64,000 nt of DNA from Mycolicibacterium sp. CBMA 247. GTDB taxonomy: Bacteria > Actinomycetota > Actinomycetes > Mycobacteriales > Mycobacteriaceae. The notes below the pieces were generated by a model. That model was given only the letters and a program-made list of their open reading frames with translations. It was not told the DNA's origin and made no database searches. The stretch spans positions 124,001 to 188,000 of the forward strand of contig NZ_VTGX01000003.1 of NCBI RefSeq assembly GCF_009729095.1. Direction: 5' to 3'. This document shows, piece after piece, positions 23,418 through 31,434 of this stretch. Every line of letters begins with the position of its first letter. The first letter of the stretch is position 1. The position numbers and the translations under genes were made by a program.

Positions 23418-25493
23418 GTGCCCGATCCAGCGACGTACCGGCCGGCGCCCGGATCGATACCCGTGGAGCCGGGCGTGTACCGGTTCCGGGACCCGCACGG
23501 CCGGGTCATCTATGTCGGTAAGGCCAAGAGCCTGCGCAGCCGGCTGACGTCGTATTTCGCCGATATCGCGAGCCTGGCGCCACGCACCCGGCAGATGGTG
23601 ATGACGGCAGGCAGCGTCGAGTGGACAGTCGTCACCACCGAGGTCGAGGCGCTGCAGCTGGAGTACAACTGGATCAAGGAGTTCGATCCACGCTTCAATA
23701 TCCGCTACCGCGATGACAAGACGTACCCCGTGCTCGCGGTCACACTCAACGAGGAGTACCCGCGGCTGATGGTGTACCGCGGGCCACGGCGCAAGGGTGT
23801 GCGGTACTTCGGCCCGTATTCGCATGCCTGGGCCATCCGCGAGACGCTGGACCTGCTCACCCGCGTTTTTCCGGCCCGGACCTGTTCGGCCGGAGTGTTC
23901 AAGCGGCACAGGCAGATCGACCGTCCGTGTCTGCTCGGCTACATCGACAAGTGCTCGGCGCCGTGTGTCGGCCGGGTCAGTGCCGAGGAACACCGGCGGA
24001 TCGTGCTCGACTTCTGCGATTTCCTGGCAGGCAAGACCGACCGGTTGGCCCGCGACATGGAACAGCAGATGACGGCTGCCGCCGAGGCGTTGGACTTCGA
24101 GCGGGCCGCGCGGTTGCGCGATGACATCGCGGCGCTCAAGCGCGCGTTGGAGAAGCAGGCCGTCGTGCTCGGTGACGGCACCGATGCCGATGTGGTGGCG
24201 TTCGCCGATGACGATCTTGAGGCGGCCGTACAGGTGTTCCACGTTCGCGGCGGCCGGGTGCGGGGTCAGCGCGGCTGGATCGTCGAGAAGTCCGGTGACC
24301 CTGAACAATCCGGGCAGGAGCACCTGGTCGAGCAGTTCCTCACCCAGTTCTACGGCGAGCAGGCCGAACTCGGCGGCGCGGCTGACGAGGCCACCAACCC
24401 GGTGCCGCGGGAGGTGCTGGTGCCGGTGCTGCCGCCGAACGCCGATGAGCTGGCGGCATGGTTGTCGGGTCTTCGTGGTTCGCGGGTGAGCCTGCGGGTG
24501 CCGGTGCGTGGAGACAAACGCACGCTGGCCGAGACCGTGCAACGCAATGCGCAGGAGGCGCTGGCCCAGCACAAACTCAAGCGCGCCGGTGACTTCAACG
24601 CGAGATCGGAAGCGCTGCAGAGCATTCAGGACTCCCTGGGCCTGGCCGACGCGCCATTGCGGATCGAATGCGTGGACATCAGCCATGTGCAGGGCACCGA
24701 TGTGGTTGCCTCGCTGGTGGTCTTCGAAGATGGGTTGCCGCGCAAGTCGGACTACCGGCATTACGCGATCCGTGAGGCTGCTGGTGACGGACGGTCAGAT
24801 GACGTCGCCTCGATCGCAGAGGTGACGCGACGACGTTTTCTGCGACACACGGCCGATGCGCAGCCCGAGGCGGGTACCGAGCAACGTCCGCGCCGGTTCG
24901 CCTATCCACCCAACCTGTTCGTGGTGGACGGCGGTGCCCCTCAGGTCAATGCGGCGTCCGCGGTGCTCGACGAACTGGGCGTCACCGATGTCGCGGTGAT
25001 CGGGTTGGCCAAGCGCCTCGAGGAGGTGTGGGTACCCTCTGAGCCGGATCCGGTGATCTTCCCGCGCAACAGCGAGGGGCTGTATCTGTTGCAACGGGTG
25101 CGCGACGAGGCACACCGGTTCGCGATCAGCTACCACCGCAGCAAGCGATCCAAGCGGATGACCGCCTCGGCGCTCGATTCGGTGCGCGGGTTGGGCGAAC
25201 AGCGCCGCAAGGCGTTGGTGACGCATTTCGGCTCGGTGGCTCGGCTCAAGGACGCCACGGTCGAGGAGATCACCGCGGTGCCGGGGATCGGTGTGGCGAC
25301 GGCGAAGGCCGTCCTCGCGGCGCTCGGCGGCGAGCCGCCAATCGAGCCCGGCGGCGAGCCGCCAGTTGGGCACGGCGGCGAGCCGCCCGGCGGCGAAAGC
25401 GGTGATCGGCCAAGTGAGAACAGCGCCGGACTGGGCGATTCAGGGGCGCCCGCAACGGTTATCGAGGATGATCGACGCAGGGTGTCGGGATGA
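23418..25493 (+). CDS. uvrC: Excinuclease ABC subunit C
   Basis: Makes both incisions in nucleotide excision repair with UvrA/UvrB. 691 residues. The GIY-YIG nuclease domain is at about 15-95 (GVYRFRDPHGRVIYVGKAKSL), the UVR motif near 205-240, the RNase-H-like UvrC domain with VDGGAPQVNAA near 500, and HhH motifs to about 630 (VPGIGVATAKAVL). Odd feature: a C-terminal tail of about 55 residues contains three repeats starting GGEPP, encoded by palindromic DNA (25325-25396). The GTG start follows a TAACCT -10 box. It probably heads the uvrC-rapZ-yvcK-whiA operon. Confidence 0.97.
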   Translation: MPDPATYRPAPGSIPVEPGVYRFRDPHGRVIYVGKAKSLRSRLTSYFADIASLAPRTRQMVMTAGSVEWTVVTTEVEALQLEYNWIKEFDPRFNIRYRDDKTYPVLAVTLNEEYPRLMVYRGPRRKGVRYFGPYSHAWAIRETLDLLTRVFPARTCSAGVFKRHRQIDRPCLLGYIDKCSAPCVGRVSAEEHRRIVLDFCDFLAGKTDRLARDMEQQMTAAAEALDFERAARLRDDIAALKRALEKQAVVLGDGTDADVVAFADDDLEAAVQVFHVRGGRVRGQRGWIVEKSGDPEQSGQEHLVEQFLTQFYGEQAELGGAADEATNPVPREVLVPVLPPNADELAAWLSGLRGSRVSLRVPVRGDKRTLAETVQRNAQEALAQHKLKRAGDFNARSEALQSIQDSLGLADAPLRIECVDISHVQGTDVVASLVVFEDGLPRKSDYRHYAIREAAGDGRSDDVASIAEVTRRRFLRHTADAQPEAGTEQRPRRFAYPPNLFVVDGGAPQVNAASAVLDELGVTDVAVIGLAKRLEEVWVPSEPDPVIFPRNSEGLYLLQRVRDEAHRFAISYHRSKRSKRMTASALDSVRGLGEQRRKALVTHFGSVARLKDATVEEITAVPGIGVATAKAVLAALGGEPPIEPGGEPPVGHGGEPPGGESGDRPSENSAGLGDSGAPATVIEDDRRRVSG
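25325..25396. repeat. Three 24-bp tandem repeats with palindromic core in uvrC
   Basis: A 15-bp core (CGGCGGCGAGCCGCC) recurs identically at 25325, 25349 and 25373 with a 24-bp period. Each core contains the inverted repeat GGCGGC-GA-GCCGCC. It is in frame and adds eight-residue units beginning GGEPP to the UvrC tail. Confidence 0.9.
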
Positions 25494-25534
25494 CGGGTAA
25501 CGGGGACATGAGAAGCCAGGCGGATCGCGCATGA
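25490..25534 (+). CDS. 14-codon mini-ORF linking uvrC and rapZ
   Basis: The frame MTGNGDMRSQADRA starts at an ATG overlapping the uvrC stop (ATGA) and ends at a TGA overlapping the rapZ start (ATGA). The exact fit at both ends suggests it passes terminating ribosomes from uvrC on to rapZ. No function for the peptide is suggested; it may be a translational relay or coincidence. Confidence 0.4.
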   Translation: MTGNGDMRSQADRA

Positions 25535-26445
25535 ATGAACATCTGCGCGACAGCGGCATCGTCGGTGGCGCGGACGCGGATTCGGGCATCGACGTGGTCT
25601 TGGTCACCGGCTTGTCGGGGGCGGGGCGCGGTACCGCCGCCAAGGTGTTGGAGGACCTCGGCTGGTATGTCGCCGACAACTTGCCGCCGGAACTGATCGC
25701 CCGAATGGTCGAGCTGGGGTTGGCCGCGGGTTCGCGGATCACCCAGCTGGCCGTGGTGATGGATGTGCGGTCGCGGGGCTTCACCGGTGATCTGGACTGG
25801 GTGCGCAATGAATTGGCCGCGAGGAGCATCACACCCCGGGTGTTGTTCCTGGAGGCGTCCGACGACATTCTGGTGCGCCGCTACGAGCAGAACCGGCGCA
25901 GCCACCCGCTGCAGGGCACGCAGACGCTGGCAGAGGGGATCGCCGCCGAGCGGGCGTTGTTGGCCCCGGTGCGTGCTGCTGCCGATCTGGTGATCGACAC
26001 CTCCGCGCTGCCGGTGCCGGCGCTGCGTGAGAGCATCGAGCGGGCATTCGGCGGTGAGACCGTCGCCTACACCAATGTCACCGTGGAGTCGTTCGGCTAC
26101 AAGTACGGCTTGCCGATGGATGCGGACACGGTGATGGATGTGCGGTTCCTGCCGAACCCCCATTGGGTCGACGAATTGCGTCCGCACACCGGTCAACATC
26201 CGGATGTGCGTGACTACGTGCTCGGCCAACCGGGGGCCAGAGAGTTTCTCGACACCTACCATCGTCTGTTGGACGTGGTGATCGCCGGATACCGCCGGGA
26301 GGGGAAGCGTTATATGACCGTCGCCATCGGCTGCACCGGCGGCAAACATCGCAGCGTAGCGATCGCCGAGGCGTTGGCGGATCGGTTGCAGGGCGGTGAC
26401 GGGCTCACCGTGCACGTGCTGCACCGGGATCTGGGTCGCGAATGA
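25531..26445 (+). CDS. rapZ: RapZ-like nucleotide-binding protein
   Basis: P-loop protein of the RapZ (YvcJ) family, homologue of M. tuberculosis Rv1421. 304 residues. The N-terminal P-loop GLSGAGRGTA is at about 27-36 (Arg replaces the usual Lys-Ser, as seen in mycobacterial relatives), with DNLPPELI following. The C-terminal domain keeps the family core FKYGLP/DADTVMDVRFLPNPHWV and IGCTGGKHRSVAIAEAL. In E. coli RapZ senses glucosamine 6-phosphate through RNA binding; the actinobacterial role is not established. The start is reached through a 14-codon ORF after uvrC. yvcK and whiA follow, a widely conserved trio. Confidence 0.93.
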   Translation: MNEHLRDSGIVGGADADSGIDVVLVTGLSGAGRGTAAKVLEDLGWYVADNLPPELIARMVELGLAAGSRITQLAVVMDVRSRGFTGDLDWVRNELAARSITPRVLFLEASDDILVRRYEQNRRSHPLQGTQTLAEGIAAERALLAPVRAAADLVIDTSALPVPALRESIERAFGGETVAYTNVTVESFGYKYGLPMDADTVMDVRFLPNPHWVDELRPHTGQHPDVRDYVLGQPGAREFLDTYHRLLDVVIAGYRREGKRYMTVAIGCTGGKHRSVAIAEALADRLQGGDGLTVHVLHRDLGRE

Positions 26446-26467
26446 CACCCGGACGCGAGGAGGATAA

Positions 26468-27529
26468 TTGACCCCGCGCATCGTCGCCCTCGGTGGAGGG
26501 CACGGGTTGTACGCGACGTTGTCGGCGGCTCGCCGCCTCACCCCGCACGTGACGGCCGTGGTGACGGTTGCCGACGACGGTGGTTCGTCGGGGCGGCTGC
26601 GTAGCGAGCTCGGTGTAGTGCCCCCGGGTGATTTGCGAATGGCGTTGGCGGCCTTGGCTTCTGACAGTCCGCACGGTCGGCTGTGGGCGACCATCATCCA
26701 GCACCGGTTCGGGGGTAGCGGCGCGTTGGCCGGTCACCCGATCGGCAATCTCGTATTGGCCGGCCTCAGTGAGGTGCTGGCCGATCCGGTCGCGGCACTC
26801 GACGAGCTGGGGCGAATTCTCGGTGTCAAGGGACGGGTGCTGCCGATGTGCCCGATCGCCTTGCAGATCGAGGCCGATGTTGCCGGTCTGGAGTCCGATC
26901 CCCGGATGAGCCGGGTGATCCGCGGTCAGGTGGCTATCGCGACCACGGTCGGAAAGGTGCGGCGGGTGCGGTTGCTGCCCGGAGATCCGCCGGCCACCAG
27001 GCAGGCGGTGGAGGCCATCATGAGCGCCGATCTCGTGGTGCTCGGACCGGGGTCGTGGTTCACGAGTGTGATCCCGCACGTGTTGGTTCCGCAATTGGCG
27101 GCCGCGCTGCGGGCGACGACGGCACGGCGTGCGCTGGTGTTGAATCTGGCGGCCGAGCCGGGCGAGACGGCCGGGTTCTCGGCGGAGCGTCACATCCATG
27201 TTCTGGCCCAGCATGCTCCCGAGTTCGGCGTGCATGACATCATTGTCGATGCCAGCCGGGTGCCGAGCGACCGTGAACGGGAGCAACTCAGCCGCACCGC
27301 CAACATCCTCAATGCACGTGTTGAGTTTGCTGACGTGTGCCGACCTGGTACACCTTTACATGACCCGGCGAAATTGGCCGCGGTGCTGGAGGGGGTCCGG
27401 GTGCGTGCGATGGGGCCCGGGCGGACCGTGCCGGAGTCCACCGTTCCCACGCCTACCGCGAGGTCTGTCGACGTCGTGCACGAGGAGTCGGCGCCGAATA
27501 CACCGAGAGGGGACCATCCGTGGCGATGA
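26468..27529 (+). CDS. yvcK: YvcK/CuvA-family protein (gluconeogenesis/cell-wall factor)
   Basis: A 353-residue protein of the YvcK (CofD-like) family, called CuvA in mycobacteria, needed for growth on some carbon sources and for peptidoglycan control; it binds UDP-sugars in B. subtilis. Motifs: IVALGGGHGLYATL, VVTVADDGGSSGRLR and VLGPGSWFTSVIPHVL. The start is a TTG at 26468 with a GAGGAGGA ribosome site directly upstream. It lies between rapZ and whiA, overlapping the whiA start. The family reaction is unknown; it shares the fold of a lactyl-phosphate transferase. Confidence 0.94.
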   Translation: MTPRIVALGGGHGLYATLSAARRLTPHVTAVVTVADDGGSSGRLRSELGVVPPGDLRMALAALASDSPHGRLWATIIQHRFGGSGALAGHPIGNLVLAGLSEVLADPVAALDELGRILGVKGRVLPMCPIALQIEADVAGLESDPRMSRVIRGQVAIATTVGKVRRVRLLPGDPPATRQAVEAIMSADLVVLGPGSWFTSVIPHVLVPQLAAALRATTARRALVLNLAAEPGETAGFSAERHIHVLAQHAPEFGVHDIIVDASRVPSDREREQLSRTANILNARVEFADVCRPGTPLHDPAKLAAVLEGVRVRAMGPGRTVPESTVPTPTARSVDVVHEESAPNTPRGDHPWR

Positions 27530-28503
27530 CAGCCGAAGTGAAAGACGAGCTGAGCCGCCTCGTAGTGAACTCGGTGAGTGCTCGCCGCGCAGAGGTGGCG
27601 TCGTTGTTGCGTTTTGCCGGCGGCCTGCACATCGTCGCCGGCCGGGTGGTGGTGGAAGCCGAGGTGGACCTCGGGATCATTGCGCGCAGGCTCCGCAAGG
27701 ACATCCACGACCTGTACGGGTACAACGCGGTGGTGCATGTGCTGTCCGCCAGTGGGATCCGGAAGAACACCCGCTATGTGGTGCGGGTGGCCGCCGATGG
27801 GGAAGCGTTGGCCCGGCAGACCGGACTGCTCGATCTTCGTGGCCGCCCGGTGCGCGGCCTGCCCGCGCAGGTGGTCGGCGGCAGCGTCGGTGACGCCGAG
27901 GCCGCGTGGCGCGGAGCGTTCCTCGCGCATGGATCGTTGACCGAACCCGGTCGCTCGTCGGCGCTGGAGGTCAGCTGCCCCGGTCCCGAGGCCGCGCTGG
28001 CCCTGGTCGGTGCGGCCAGACGGCTCGGGGTCAGTGCCAAGGCCCGCGAGGTGCGCGGCGCTGACCGGGTGGTGGTGCGTGACGGCGAGGCGATCGGCGC
28101 GCTGTTGACCCGGATGGGCGCCCAGGACACCCGGTTGACGTGGGAGGAACGGCGCATGCGCCGCGAAGTCCGTGCGACCGCCAATCGCCTGGCCAATTTC
28201 GACGATGCCAACCTGCGTCGGTCGGCGCGTGCTGCGGTCGCCGCGGCTGCCCGGGTGGAACGAGCGCTGTACATCCTGGGTGACGGGGTGCCCGATCACC
28301 TGTCTGCCGCGGGCAAGCTGCGGGTCGAACACCGCCAGGCGTCGCTGGAGGAGCTGGGCCGGCTTGCCGACCCGCCGATGACGAAAGACGCTGTGGCCGG
28401 CCGTATTCGGCGCCTGCTCTCGATGGCCGATCGTAAGGCCAAGCAGGAAGGGGTCCCCGACACCGAGTCTGCAGTGACCCCCGACCTGCTCGACGACGCC
28501 TGA
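27520..28503 (+). CDS. whiA: Sporulation/division regulator WhiA
   Basis: DNA-binding protein with an N-terminal LAGLIDADG-like (homing-endonuclease fold, catalytically inactive) domain and a C-terminal helix-turn-helix. In Streptomyces it acts with WhiB to switch on division genes. 327 residues; MAMTAEVKDELSRLVV opens the protein and the HTH region LGRLADPPMTKDAVAGRIRRLL is near the end. GTG 27520 has AGGGGA six bases upstream; ATG 27526, overlapping the yvcK stop, is the alternative. A perfect hairpin terminator follows at 28536-28555. Confidence 0.95.
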   Translation: MAMTAEVKDELSRLVVNSVSARRAEVASLLRFAGGLHIVAGRVVVEAEVDLGIIARRLRKDIHDLYGYNAVVHVLSASGIRKNTRYVVRVAADGEALARQTGLLDLRGRPVRGLPAQVVGGSVGDAEAAWRGAFLAHGSLTEPGRSSALEVSCPGPEAALALVGAARRLGVSAKAREVRGADRVVVRDGEAIGALLTRMGAQDTRLTWEERRMRREVRATANRLANFDDANLRRSARAAVAAAARVERALYILGDGVPDHLSAAGKLRVEHRQASLEELGRLADPPMTKDAVAGRIRRLLSMADRKAKQEGVPDTESAVTPDLLDDA

Positions 28504-28535
28504 TTCGGGGAGTATTCCCTACCTGAAAATGCAAG

Positions 28536-28555
28536 CGCCGCAAGCGATTGCGGCG
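28536..28555 (+). terminator. Perfect hairpin after whiA
   Basis: CGCCGCAA and TTGCGGCG form an 8-bp perfect stem around a GCGA (GNRA-type) tetraloop, 33 bases after the whiA stop. No U-tract follows. It is the likely end of the uvrC-rapZ-yvcK-whiA transcript. Confidence 0.65.
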
Positions 28556-28641
28556 ACGCAGGTACTGGTTGGAACTGATCATATCGGCGTTGCCGGCCAC
28601 CGCCGGACTGTGCGCCGGGTCACAGTGGTGGCATGACGATT

Positions 28642-28655
28642 GTTATTCAGATAAC
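28642..28655. promoter_or_regulatory. Inverted repeat between -35 and -10, probable TetR operator
   Basis: GTTAT and ATAAC arms flank TCAG, just upstream of the TACTAT -10 of the TetR gene. Binding here would block RNA polymerase, consistent with autorepression. Confidence 0.5.
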
Positions 28656-28658
28656 GAG

Positions 28659-28664
28659 TACTAT
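28659..28664 (+). promoter_or_regulatory. -10 box of leaderless TetR promoter
   Basis: TACTAT ends seven bases before the GTG at 28672, favouring that start over the ATG at 28633, which lies upstream of the promoter. Confidence 0.5.
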
Positions 28665-28671
28665 CCGAAAT

Positions 28672-29316
28672 GTGCCAGAAGACCGAAGCGGCAAGGACTC
28701 GAAGCCGGTACGGCTGACGAGGGCTGAGAATCAGGCCCGGACCCGGGCGGCGCTCCTGGATGCGGCCGCCCAGACGTGCGCGCGGAAGGGCTACGCCGCG
28801 GCATCGGTGGACGAGATCGCCGCGGCGGCGGGGTACTCGGTCGGCGCGGTCTATTCGAACTTCTCCAGTAAGGAACAGCTGTTTTCGGAGCTGATGGCAG
28901 AGCGCGCCGCTGGCCGGATCGGCCAGGTGGTGCAGTCAATCTCCGAGAACGCCGACGAGGGACCGCTGACGGCTTTGGGCCGGGTGCTCGTCGAAATCGC
29001 CGACAATGACATCGAATTCGAGGCGATCCAGGCCGAATTCTGGTTGCACGCCGTGCGCAATCCCGATGCCATGCAGATCCTGCAGGAACGGTCGGCGCGC
29101 ACACTCGCGTCGTTGCGCGAGATCCTCGCCATTGCGCTGGAGCGCAACAATGTCGACGACAGCGTCTCGCCGGATGCCTTCGCGGTGGTGGTTCTGGCGC
29201 TGTTCCAAGGGTTGATCCGACAGCGGCGAATCGACCCGGATCGGGTGCCCGAGGAGCTTTTCGGCCAGGCGCTGGCCTGGCAGCTGGCCGGCATGCCCAA
29301 GAAAGGCAAGAGGTAA
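28672..29316 (+). CDS. TetR-family transcriptional regulator
   Basis: A 214-residue repressor with the classical N-terminal HTH: LTRAENQARTRAALLDAAAQTCARKGYAAASVDEIAAAAGYSVGAVYSNFSSKEQLF. The C-terminal ligand domain has a TetR_C shape but no known ligand motif. The start at GTG 28672 is chosen because the TACTAT -10 box sits seven bases upstream; ATG 28633 would lie upstream of the promoter and operator. It is followed by a fatty-acid-hydroxylase gene after six bases, so the two are co-transcribed and a lipid-type inducer is plausible. Confidence 0.87.
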   Translation: MPEDRSGKDSKPVRLTRAENQARTRAALLDAAAQTCARKGYAAASVDEIAAAAGYSVGAVYSNFSSKEQLFSELMAERAAGRIGQVVQSISENADEGPLTALGRVLVEIADNDIEFEAIQAEFWLHAVRNPDAMQILQERSARTLASLREILAIALERNNVDDSVSPDAFAVVVLALFQGLIRQRRIDPDRVPEELFGQALAWQLAGMPKKGKR

Positions 29317-29322
29317 CCCCGG

Positions 29323-30237
29323 ATGGATCCACTGCGCATCGGGCTGTACGCGATGCCCGCCTTTTTCGTCCTGATGGCGGTCGAATTCCTCAGCTACCGC
29401 TTCGACAAAGACGATGAGTCCGCCCGGCCCCGGGCCGGGATCTCCTGGCGGGACACCGGCACAAACCTCTCGATCTATGTGCTGGGCTTCATCCTTCGGC
29501 CGTTGGACAAATTCATCGCGGTTCCGATGGTCGCGATCGCCGCGGCCGTGACGCCGCTGCATCTTTCGGCATCGCACTGGTGGGTCTGGGTGCTGGCCAT
29601 CGTGCTGGCGGACCTGGCGTACTACCTCCAACACCGGATGTCTCACCGCATCCGGCTGTTCTGGGCCGCGCACAACGTGCACCACTCGAGCCAGTACTTC
29701 AATCTGTCCACGGCGATGCGGTTGTCCTGGCTGATTCCCGGATCGTTTCTGAACACGATCGGATACGTGGGGCTGGCACTGATCGGCATCCCGGCCTGGT
29801 TGGTCTTCCTGTCGCAGGCGATCGTGCTGCTCTACCAATTCCCGATCCACACCGAGCGCATCGACCGGCTTCCCCGGGTGATCGAGTACGTGTTCAACAC
29901 CCCCTCGCACCACCGGGTGCACCACGGCGCCAACAATCCGTACCTGGACAAGAACTACGGAGGCATCTTCATCCTGTGGGACCGCATGCTCGGCACGTTC
30001 GTCGCGGAGGGTGAACCCGTCCGCTACGGACTGACCAAGAACATCGACACCCACAACCCGATCAAGGTCAACTACCGGGAGTTCGCCGCCATGGTCGGCG
30101 ATGTCTGGCGGGCACAGACCTGGCGCGGCCGGCTCGGCTATCTGTTCTGTCCACCCGGGTGGAGCGAAAACGGCAATAGCGCAATGACTATCGAACGCGA
30201 TGTGCAGGCGCTTCCGGTGCAAAGCGTCATCAGTTAG
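29323..30237 (+). CDS. Fatty acid hydroxylase/sterol desaturase family protein
   Basis: A membrane di-iron oxygenase of 304 residues. The eight-histidine pattern is intact: HRMSH (about 105-109), HNVHHSSQ (about 117-124) and HHRVHH (about 196-202), with the late histidine in IDTHNPIKVNYREF. Several hydrophobic helices surround them. Members hydroxylate or desaturate long-chain lipids or sterols; the substrate here is unknown. It sits six bases after a TetR gene, with AAGAGG upstream of the ATG. A 127-bp gap then leads to the broken ABC exporter. Confidence 0.9.
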   Translation: MDPLRIGLYAMPAFFVLMAVEFLSYRFDKDDESARPRAGISWRDTGTNLSIYVLGFILRPLDKFIAVPMVAIAAAVTPLHLSASHWWVWVLAIVLADLAYYLQHRMSHRIRLFWAAHNVHHSSQYFNLSTAMRLSWLIPGSFLNTIGYVGLALIGIPAWLVFLSQAIVLLYQFPIHTERIDRLPRVIEYVFNTPSHHRVHHGANNPYLDKNYGGIFILWDRMLGTFVAEGEPVRYGLTKNIDTHNPIKVNYREFAAMVGDVWRAQTWRGRLGYLFCPPGWSENGNSAMTIERDVQALPVQSVIS

Positions 30238-30364
30238 GCGCACCGGCGTCCGTCGTTGCCGAAACTTGCCGGGTGTCGGCCTTGTGTCACTGCGACGGCA
30301 ACGCGACGTTGTAATGTGTGGCGACTAACTGGACGTCAACCCCCAATTGGAGGCGGCGGTCGCG

Positions 30365-31434
30365 ATGAGACTGATTCTTGAGCTGATCCGCCCCTATCGG
30401 TTGCTGGTCGCCGGAATCTTCTCGGTGCTGCTGGTGCAGATCGCCATGGGTCTCGCCGCGCCGTGGCCACTGAAGGTCGTGCTCGACAGCGTCGTCGGCG
30501 ACCACCCGCTGCCGGGCTGGCTACACGGCCTGCTGCAGCCGCTGCTCGGTGGCGAAGGCAGGATGCACATCGCCGGCCTGGCCGCGATCATGGTGCCATG
30601 GCTTCGGTCGGGGTCGACCGCGTCAACTCCCTGCTGAACGCCGAGACCGCGGTCGATGAGAAACCCGACGCGGTCGACCCCGCGCGCATCAACGGCGCCA
30701 TCAGCTTCGAGCGGGTGGCGTTCAGCTATGACGGCGAGACTCCCGTGCTGCGCGATGTGACCTTCGAGGTGAAACCCGGCCAGTTGGTGGGCGTCGTCGG
30801 GCACACCGGAAGCGGAAAGTCGAGTCTGGTCAGCCTGATTCCGCGGTTCTATGACCCGAGTGTGGGCAACGTCCGGATCGACGGTGTCGACCTGCGCGAC
30901 TACAAACTTCATGAACTTCGCCGCCAGATCTCCTATGTGCTGCAGGACACGGTGCTGTTTCGTGGGACGATCCGCGACAACATCGCCTTCGGCCGGCCCG
31001 ACGCCGATCACGACGAGATCGTCGAGATGGCCAAACTTGCCGACGCGCACGAGTTCATCTCCGAGATGCCGCAGGGCTATGACAGCCCGGTCGGGGAGCG
31101 TGGGCTCACCCTCTCGGGCGGTCAGCGTCAGCGCATCGGCATCGGCATCGCCCGCGCCCTCATCCGCGACAGTCCGATCCTCATCCTCGACGAACCGACC
31201 GCCGCACTCGACGCGGAGTCCGAGCACCTGGTGATGTCGGCGCTGCAGCGGTTGATGCGCGACCGCACGGTGATCACGATCGCCCACCGGCTCAGCACGA
31301 TTCGGGATGCGGACAAGATCGTCGTGTTGGAGCAGGGTCGTGTCGTCGAGGAGGGCACGCACACCGAGCTCCTGACGGCGGGCGGCAGATATGCCGACCT
31401 GCATCGCATCCAATACGAGGACGAGACACCGTGA
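30365..31434 (+). pseudogene. ABC exporter (MsbA/MdlB type) with internal deletion and frame break
   Basis: From ATG 30365 the N-terminus of a type IV ABC exporter can be read (MRLILELIRPYRLLVAGIFSVLLVQ and PLKVVLDSVVGDHPLP) for about 78 residues. At about 30590-30600 the frame shifts and the sequence jumps to the linker just before the nucleotide-binding domain (VGVDRVNSLLNAE). The ATPase half is intact: Walker A GHTGSGKSS, Q-loop VLQDTVLF, signature LSGGQRQR, Walker B ILILDEPTAALD and switch IAHRLST. About 230-250 residues, most of the transmembrane domain, are missing relative to family length. A lone ATPase could start at ATG 30598. Assembly error is possible. It overlaps the PLD-like gene by GTGA. 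Confidence 0.8.

Noticed and set aside
25325..25396. CRISPR-like repeat array
   Set aside because: Only three units with short, non-unique spacers, in frame inside uvrC, and no cas genes nearby.
30347..30637. Independent small membrane protein
   Set aside because: It is the N-terminus of the broken ABC exporter; the frame simply ends by chance after the deletion junction.
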